Source of the DNA: Marsupella aquatica
Taxonomy: Eukaryota; Marchantiophyta
DNA length: 64,000 bases
Assembly: GCA_973895155.1 (NCBI GenBank)
Contig: OZ316891.1
Coordinates: 26,970,001-27,034,000, forward strand
Direction: 5' to 3'
Shown here in pieces: positions 56,914 through 64,000 of this stretch. Position 1 is the stretch's first letter, and every line of letters starts with the position of its first letter. Below the pieces are notes generated by a model. That model saw nothing but the letters and a program-made list of their open reading frames with translations. It was not told the DNA's origin and made no database searches. Made by a program: the position numbers and the translations under genes.

Positions 56914-59900
56914 CATCTCGTACACCCTCAGATTTGTTGTGGCAAATCTCCTCATCTCAGTCTTGGTGTCATTCCATCTCCAAAGTCGAGCATCAACACC
57001 AGATTCCCTGCCTCCAACAGTAGAACAACAGATCACATTGTATAGAGCAGTACATTGGACACGGCCGACAGAGGTGAGTCCTCTCATTCTTTGCAATATC
57101 CTGGAGATATCTTTCAAGTCCTGGTTCTCAGTAGACCATAGATCTTTTACTTTCCTCATTCCTAAACTATCAAAAGTTCTAATGATTTCCATTGAGCATT
57201 CTTCTGGTAGTTCATAGAACCCCTGCATACTCCTTACCAAATCTTCAAAACTCCAATGCCCAGGTATTGTGCCCTTGCCTGGGAAAAAGATCAGTTGCTC
57301 TCTAGCCATCTTCCATGCATTCCATAGTTTCCCTGTATAGACAAGTTTCCCAAAGTGCCTGGGAGTGCTCAATAGTATTTTGTCACTCAAGGAGTACCAG
57401 CTTCTTCTCACCGTCTTATAGTACGTTGCGCCATTTGGTTAACCTGAGATTCTCAGCATACATTTGAGTCCACTTAGAGCAAGGGTCATCTAATGCTCCA
57501 GTGAACCACTTGCATAGCAAAGAGTCAGAATGGCTCCTTGAGTCCAAGCTCGCCCTCCAGCTTTGGTCTAGTCATCTTCTCCCATGCCACTAGAGGAATC
57601 CTTCTTCCCCCTTGCAGATTAGTTCCCCATAAGAATGTCCTATTAAGTTTCATCAACTTCTTAGCTAGTACCTTAGAGGATCAAATAAACATCATATGGT
57701 AGATAGGGATTGCATGTAAAACATGTTTAATCAGCATCAGCCTTCCTATGAAGGATAGAAATTGTGACGACCAGGATATATGACAGTCGGGCACCTATTC
57801 TGTCTAGGCATAAATTATGTAATTGTGTCTCTAGAATTTCTACTCCAAAGGGAGCACCCAGATATTTTTGTACCTCTCCCTTTTCGCTAATTTTGCATCC
57901 AGTGTCCCTGAGGCAATCAGGGATCTCATCCATAGTGAAGGGGATAATGATTGATTTTTTCAAATTCAATTTGGCCCCTGTAGCACATTCATAGTAGTGG
58001 ATAGCACTTTTAGCTTGTTCAAAAGCTACAGTGGGAGGGATAAACATTCCTAAATCATCAGCAAATTATCTAAAGCAAATAGACAGAGACAAATTGATTA
58101 TCAGGCCTTGAAGTCTTCCAGATGCTATCTCTGCATTACAGAAATCCATAAATGGTTGAGTAGAAATTGCGAATAGTAGAGGAGATAGGGGGCATCCTTG
58201 CCTCACTCCACGTCTCATCCCAATCTCTCTGTCCACAGCCCATTCACCAAAGCTTTGGAGCATCAGTCGCTCAACAAAGATCAAACTAGAAAGATAAAGT
58301 GTGATCCAATTCGTAGCAGATTCATCGTCTCCCAGATGTATGAATGATCCACCCTGTCAAAGGCTTTTTCAAAGTCCGATTGCAAGAATAATGTAGGAGT
58401 CTATGTGAGGTTAATCCAATCACTAGCAAGCTAGGTGAGTGAGATGTTTTCTAATATGTGCCTTTCGGGTATGAAGCCCGTTTGCTATGGACTGATCATT
58501 TTTGGTAGATGAATCTTCAGCCTCAAGGCAAGCAACTTTGCCATGATCTTATGTGGTCGTTAGCATCGTAAGCCCTCTCTAGTCTCCTAGTCTTCTTTTA
58601 TCTGTCTTCTTTGGGATAAATCAAATTATTCCATCCTTAATCCCAAAGGCAATGTGCCCTGACCGCCAGAATTCACAGACCATTTCATAGAATCTGTCCT
58701 TTAAGAAGTCCCAACAACTTTGTAATGCCTTTGCAGTGATGCCATCAATCCCAGGGGCCTTGTCACTCGGGAGGGATAGCAATGTGTCATGAAGTTCTTG
58801 CATAGTAGGGAGCCTCTCAAGTCTGCAAATCTCTAAAGCCGAAAGAGCAAAGTGGGTGTGCTGACACAACTTCCTTCTTGTAGCTACCATCTCTCCGCGT
58901 AACTCAGTCGAAGTCACTATTGGCGTGTAGAGCTGCTCACAATGTCGCTGCACTTCCTTTATCACCATATTCTCTTCCTTTATCTCTTCTCCATCTTCCC
59001 CTAAAAGGTAATCCATATTTTCTCTGGTACGTTTTGCTTTCACCATTGCAAAATAGAATTTTGAACGTTCATCCCCTTGTTCAAGCTAGTTTATTCTAGC
59101 AAGCCTCAAATTGTGGTGAGCTTCCTCTAGCTCCATTTCTCTGACCCCCTGTTCAGTGCTAGTGAAGTCAAGAATTGTGTCCTCAGTGTGTTCATCCATA
59201 ATCGCCATTTTCAAGAGACAGAGTTTAGCTCTAAGTCTACGCATCTCTTCATCCCAAGGTACAGGGGAGTATTGTAGCTCCATGTAGCACCGTCTTAATC
59301 TCTACATAGCATCTGCAAATCTCAAATGAGGGTCCACTGATCCTCCCTCTCTTGCGCCCCAAGCTTTTGTTAGTGCTTCAATGTTCTCAATTTTCTTGAG
59401 AATAGCCGGATTTGCCTTGAAGTACGTAGCTCTACAAACATCAGTAGGCGTGGACTTTCTAGGTGTCATCCTAAATGTAAGGATAATGGGGTCATGATCA
59501 GACAGCGCTGATGATCCGTCGTGCCTCAATTCTATCACCTTGTCTAGCCATTGTCCCTTCTCGCTTAGATAAAACCTATCTATCCGGGACTATATTAATC
59601 TTCCATTTCTTACCCTTCTCCATGTAAAGTTAGAGCCAGTGACTTGTCCCAAGATTCCTTGGGCATCTTGTAGGTCAAAGCAAAGTTCCAATAATTGCCA
59701 AGTATCTAGCTTCCTTCCCCTAATCCTGGGATATGAACCTAAGGAGTTGCCTTGTTGCTCTGTCATATTGAAATCTCCAGCAATTATCCATTTCCCCATG
59801 TGGCAATGTGTGCAACAAGTCATTCCACAACAGGACACGTTCGCTCATCGAGTTGGGAGCATAGATACTGATTAGACCAAAGTTTCCTTCCTCTGATTGT

Positions 59901-60206
59901 ATTGTAATCCAAACTGCCCGTCCTCTATCCAGGGTTCCATATGCCAGCACTACAAAAGATGGGTGAATCAAAAGAGTTGTGCCTCCCTTACCGTCATCCG
60001 GAGGCAAATAGAAATATTCAAAAGATGTTAGGATTGCTCTAAGAGCAATGTCAAGCCTAAAAGCCTCTGCTTTGACTTCCTATATATAAGGCCAGAAAAT
60101 CAATAGGCGGCCAAAGTGTTGCAACCCACTTAGTTACAACCACATTCTTTCGGTCAGGATTGCAAAGTCCACACACATTCCACGAAGCAAATTGCAAAAT
60201 CTTCAT
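56914..60206 (-). pseudogene. LINE D ORF2: endonuclease and reverse transcriptase, multiply broken
   Basis: ATG at 60,206 starts FASWNVCGLCNPDRKNVV. The endonuclease has EVKAEAFRLDI, GGTTLLIHPSF, SIYAPNS, WIIAGDFNMTE and SDHDPIIL. A small frameshift lies before EVKAE and another near 59,790. RT has DKAPGIDGITAKAL, then a disrupted middle, GVRQGCPLSPLLFAI (58,23x) and FEQAKSAIHYYECATGAKLN. FADD itself is interrupted near 58,060 (LSICFR then stop). The thumb and post-RT region run to MRRFATTNLRVYEML at 56,914, where element E is inserted. At least eight frame changes or stops are visible, so the copy is old. Confidence 0.85.
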
Positions 60207-62559
60207 TATTTAGTAGTATACTTTACATCTCCAGCTCACTCCCCCTCAGGGTGGAGCCCATTCACGCATCCCTCATCAGAGCGGAGTGCCTAGGTCAGCC
60301 TCAAGATTCCTCATCTTAGGATCCACAAGTTTCTTTCCGCTAATCACATGTAGTAGTTCCCTTTGCGCCTGTGTTTCAGCCGTCAGTAGAACCGCAGGGC
60401 CCTCTAAAGTCCTTTGTTGATCCCCTTTCAGCTTTGTCTCAAGTGTGGACCATCCTTCCGCATTCTGTGTCTTTGCAACAAAAAAAAATGTAAGGAACGC
60501 TGCTTCCTAGCCTTCTTTTTTCCCTTTTCCTTTTTTTTGTCTTCAGGGGGAGATCTTCTAGCCAACTTTTGGGCACATTCTCTCTTGAGCTCCGTTCGTG
60601 CGATATATCCCTCAAATTTAGACAACTCCATGTCTGAAGGAGGTTCAGAGGCCGAGATAGGTTCTTTGTCTCCATCTTCTGAGGTAAGGGCCGGTTCACC
60701 AGCTTCTATGATTGTAATTGGATCCTCAGTCACAATTTTGCACTCATTTAAGCTTATTCCATCTTCATTAGCAGTGACCAGGGGGAGGACAGTTGCCTGC
60801 AAATCCTGTATGACCCATGGGATTTCATCCCGATGCGGAAGAACAAATGTAGTGAGCTCCCCGGGGTGCTTGACCCCACTTGACATTTCCAATTCTCTAT
60901 CAGTTGTTACTGGATGTGAGTTCACCTCATCCACCGTCACCTGCCCAAAAAGGATTGGTTGTTCCCTTATTTCATCAACCCTGGCGTCAACCGGATGCAA
61001 CGTATTACAAAGTGGGAGAGGAATTATTGGGACCTCCTTCCCAACATCGACAGTCTCAACAGGAACAATGGGCAGGGGTAAATCTGGAGTTATCATTGCA
61101 GGGGTCTCCTGCAAAGCCTCAACAACCTTCATAGGGATAAAGGTTGGGGGCAAATCCTGAGGTATGTCCGCCTCAGCGAGAGGAACATCAGTGTTCCCAA
61201 CAACAGGGATATTGCTCGTTGTAGATAGATGGGGCACCACAGTCTCAGAGTCTTCTTCTCCCCTGCAATCCCGAGCTAAATGCCCCTTTTACCACATTTA
61301 AAACAATGGAATGGGATGTTTTTAAATGTCACAGGTTGCCAAATTGACAGGCCCTCTTGAATCTCCACTTCCACACTCTGTGGCACTTCTCTTTGCGTGT
61401 CCCATAGCACACACGCCCGATCATGAGGGTAAGAGTTGAGGTCGTCACCTTGAATGTAATGCAATATGTCTCCTAAGGATGCAGCCAGTTTCCTCCGGCG
61501 GGGCTCTAAGATTAGTGCTCTAAATGGAATTTTGATCCAAACTGGCAGCATCATGTAGGATTCCCTCCTAATGTCAAAGGACGGATCCCAAGGGAAGGTG
61601 AATACAAACTTCCTATCTAGGAACCACGGAGCACCAGCCAAATCAAAGTCTCTGTGCTCAGGATTTCTAAAAGTGACCATGTAGAAACTTTTCCCAACAA
61701 ATTTAACTTGGGATACAGGCCAATTCATTTCATTCACAAATGTCTTATTTACCCAAAATTGAAAAGTAGGAAGCATGGGAGCTTCGTCTGTGAAATAGCA
61801 CATCATTGTGTAGTTGAAAAGTTCCGTGACTATCTCAACAGCTTCCTCCAATGACCACTGGATCTTAATTGGTATGTAGCTTAGAGGGCCATTCTTGAAT
61901 CAAAAGATCTGAAATCATTCGTAGGATTGGTATACAGGCAGCAATCTCTTTGTCTTTTGAAGCTCCAGCAATTCTCTTTGCGTTCTCAGCCTCCTCTTGG
62001 ACAGATCTCCTATGGCAATTATTCTCCACACTACGAGGTTCAGCGTTGCTACAATCACCAATGTCATCTTGAAATTTTTCCAGGGTAGGCTTTTCCATCC
62101 TATCCTCCAACACATCCATCTTGCAGTTATCATGCGTACGCTGAGAATCCCACCTTGTAAATCCATCCCTCTCAATCCCTGAAGGTTTGAGACCGTACCA
62201 ACTTTGTACATTGTCATCAGGTTTCCCCCGTCCAACAAAGTGAATCAGAGTAGGTCGAGAGCAGGATGCGGCCCTAGCATCTTGACTAGGTACCACATTC
62301 TCAATTACAGGTTCCCTGCCCTGCGCGTAAGCTGTGCCTCCCCTTGTTGCAGCGTTCACTTCAGATCAACCGTCGGGGCAAGACCAGTGCTTGGCACCGC
62401 CTTCTTCTCCATTCCTATCTGGTCCAAAACGTGGCGTTGTTGGGCCTTGTCATCGGCCCTCCAATCCCACCCAATGTTGATTACGCAACATGTTCCTCTA
62501 CCAGCACTTTCTTCCTCTTCGCAACACCAAGCTTTGCCTCTAAACCCGATCTTAAACAC
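60207..62559 (-). pseudogene. LINE D ORF1 (DUF4283-type domain, zinc knuckle)
   Basis: From the right: an N-terminal part (MFKIGFRGKAWCC from 62,559, then VPSQDARAASCSRP), then a frameshift near 61,890 and a DUF4283-type region (MEEAVEIVTELFNYTMMCYF, VKFVGKSFYMVTF, WFLDRKFVFTFPWDPSFD, LPVWIKIPFRAL, SYPHDRACVLWDT). Next comes a knuckle CFKCGKRGHLARDC, which is complete only if a 1-nt insertion in the G run near 61,285 is discounted. An acidic region follows and the tail KKARKQRSLHFF ends at 60,428. It is closely related in layout to LINE A ORF1. The stretch 60,207-60,427 is the ORF1-ORF2 spacer. Confidence 0.8.
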
Positions 62560-63479
62560 TGCCTAGCATTCTAATTGCTCAAGAAATGAGTATGATTTAG
62601 TATAATGCATGAGTCAAAGCAATTAGTGCTCACCTGAATGATTCCAGGGAACCAATCGTCCACGCTTCCGCCTTCCCTCCGATGAGAGAGCACGGTCAGT
62701 TGCCGACACAAGATTACACCTTGATTTGTGATCCCAATTAGTAGGGTTACAACATCCTCTGCCTAGACGGCTTGATCCTCTAGTCAATACCCACCTTCTA
62801 AATGGCCCCAGATGCGTAATGATAACAAATCACTTTGTCATATCCTCCCACAAGCTTAAGTAGCCCTAATAATATCTCTGGTTCCCCTTCTTCTCAAGTG
62901 CGGCACTTCACTAATAAGTCAATTCTTGACCACTGTAATCATACTCCACACACAGAAGTAATTTTCTTAGCATCCCGCAATCTTCATAAGTCAAAGAGCC
63001 CCTATACTCGACTACTCTCCAACGCACGACACCAGAACGCATTCCAGAGTTCTTTCCGTTCCTTCTTTCCACAAGATTCCCTACTTAGAAAATCATTCCC
63101 TTTGTCAATGCACCGCCAGCCCACGGGTTGTAAACAGTTAATTCTCCTAACCAATGTCTCCACTTTTTACTCAGGATTACCTTCCGTAAAAAGCAAAGCT
63201 TCCCGTGGATTCAAACGAGAAGACAAAGTGCACGTTCAACCTTTGCCATTCTTTTCTTACGTTTCTAACTCTAGTACGTGCCAACAAAAAAAATTCTTCC
63301 TTCACCAGGCAACACTTAGGGTGTTTTCAATTCTCACTGTGATAGTCACACTCCCACAAATAGGAGTAATCACCTTAGCATCCGGTCAACCTTCCATCTA
63401 CATTCCCTCCCTTCCTAAAGATCCGAGTACAACCAGCACATTCCTTCAGCTCCGCCAGTTCATTGTCAGCTCATCAGCC
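62560..63479 (-). other. LINE D 5' region
   Basis: About 920 bp between the 5' end (set by the target duplication at 63,480) and ORF1. It should hold the internal LINE promoter. An antisense plus-strand frame of about 226 codons (62,835-63,515) crosses it and runs into the gypsy sequence. It lacks an ATG at its start and any known motif, and is treated as chance. Confidence 0.5.
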
Positions 63480-63496
63480 CATCGGCTATCTCTTCT
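63480..63496 (+). repeat. Target-site duplication of LINE D, right copy
   Basis: Second copy of the 17-bp sequence at 50,832-50,848, directly before the resumption of gypsy C. Confidence 0.9.
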
Positions 63497-64000
63497 ACCC
63501 TACAAAAAATTTTAGGGATCTGGTGGAGAGTTGGGAGCCACAGATTGGTCCTAAGTTGACAGGGGAGGAGAGATGTTGCATGCATCAATTCATGAAGAGT
63601 TACCGGAATTGTTTTGCATTCAGCATGAAGGATTTGGAGACATTGAAGGGCCCTGGTATTCAGATTGAATTGGCTAGTGATGTGCCAATCTTTCGTAGAC
63701 CATACCGTTATAGTGACATGGAGAGAGCTCTGATTCAAAGCAGAGTTCAAGATTTGTTGGAGGCTGGATTGGTGGAGATTTTATATGGGGAGTATGCATT
63801 TGCGTGCAATGATGCCAGCCAAGAAAGTTGTGCATGGCAATTACACAGATAGGTGCATGTGTGGTGATTACAGACCTATTAATCGCCAGACAAAATCTGA
63901 TCGATATGCCATGCCCACACCTGAGGAGATCTTTGATATTGTGGGGCATGCAAAGGTTTTCAGTTCATTGGATCTGAGGTCAAGGTACCATCAGCTTCCA
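63497..64000 (+). pseudogene. Gypsy C reverse transcriptase, N-terminal part (cut by window end)
   Basis: Resumes gypsy C after LINE D. First frame: WEPQIGPKLTGEERCCMHQF, FAFSMKDLETLKGPG, DVPIFRRPYRYSDMERALIQ and RVQDLLEAGLVEI, the usual lead into a gypsy RT. A frameshift near 63,805 moves to a second frame with MPAKKVVHGNYTDRCMCGDY, RPINRQTKSDRYAMPTPEEI and VFSSLDLRSRYHQLP, the last holding the first catalytic Asp. The YxDD motif, RNase H and integrase would follow beyond 64,000. Confidence 0.88.

Larger units (their letters stand above)
50849..63479 (-). mobile_element. LINE D: near full-length L1-like LINE, minus strand, itself interrupted
   Basis: Bounded by exact 17-bp duplications. In element orientation, from the right: 5' region (63,479-62,560), ORF1 (about 62,559-60,428), ORF2 (60,206-56,914), element E, ORF2 continuation (52,999-52,855), segment F, and the 3' UTR with AATAAA and an A-rich tail at 50,849-50,885. 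Both ORFs carry frameshifts and stops. Without E and F it would be about 7 kb. Confidence 0.85.
46859..64000 (+). mobile_element. Ty3/gypsy element C carrying a C5-DNA methyltransferase domain, split by LINE D
   Basis: Order of domains: gag with two zinc knuckles (to about 48,120), aspartic protease (DTG at 49,008-49,016), C5-cytosine methyltransferase (about 49,713-50,650), linker, then reverse transcriptase (63,497 to the window end). LINE D with its 17-bp duplication separates the linker from the RT. Many stops and frameshifts show that the copy is dead. The RNase H, integrase and 3' LTR would lie beyond 64,000. Confidence 0.85.

Noticed and set aside
62835-63515. 226-codon plus-strand open frame
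   Set aside because: It has no ATG at its start, shows no motif, is antisense to the LINE D 5' region, and crosses the exact LINE D insertion boundary at 63,480 into gypsy sequence, so it cannot be an ancestral gene.

Overview
The window looks like a piece of a large, repeat-rich land-plant nuclear genome. The evidence is one spliced plant-type MATE transporter gene with GT-AG introns, and plant L1-like LINEs, Ty1/copia, Ty3/gypsy and CACTA-like relics nested inside each other. A non-seed vascular plant such as a fern would fit, but nothing here fixes the species. No rRNA, tRNA or CRISPR array was recognised.

Layout. 1-13,600 is gene-poor and holds two solo copia-type LTRs (5,883-6,190 and 10,262-10,613), short tandem repeats and one possible coding relic (4,190-4,660, minus). 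13,665-17,175 is an apparently intact eight-exon MATE efflux transporter, the only convincing host gene. 17,180-29,000 contains two LINE 3' fragments, a 1.1 kb purine-rich minisatellite, a CACTA-like terminus, and a broken Ulp1 (C48) protease gene with palindromic repeats on both sides.

30,029 to about 44,650 is a plus-strand LINE (A). A 6.5 kb minus-strand copia element (30,388-36,877) interrupts its ORF1 and a minus-strand 5'-truncated LINE (B) interrupts its ORF2. From about 46,860 to the window end runs a Ty3/gypsy element (C). Its order is gag, aspartic protease, a C5-cytosine DNA methyltransferase domain, then reverse transcriptase. A 12.6 kb minus-strand LINE (D, 50,849-63,479, with an exact 17-bp target duplication) splits it between the methyltransferase and the RT. 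LINE D is in turn interrupted by a 3.9 kb TG...CA element (E, 53,005-56,908, 5-bp duplication) that encodes a long non-gag/pol coiled-coil protein, and by a segment (F) holding a 240-codon open frame I do not recognise.

How the parts relate. The nesting gives relative ages: gypsy C is older than LINE D, which is older than E and F; LINE A is older than copia and LINE B. The copia LTRs differ at only 2 of 421 positions, so that insertion is recent although its coding region is already broken. The main finding is the methyltransferase-bearing gypsy element. Its in-frame stops are almost all TAG, a pattern that fits deamination of methylated CAG sites.
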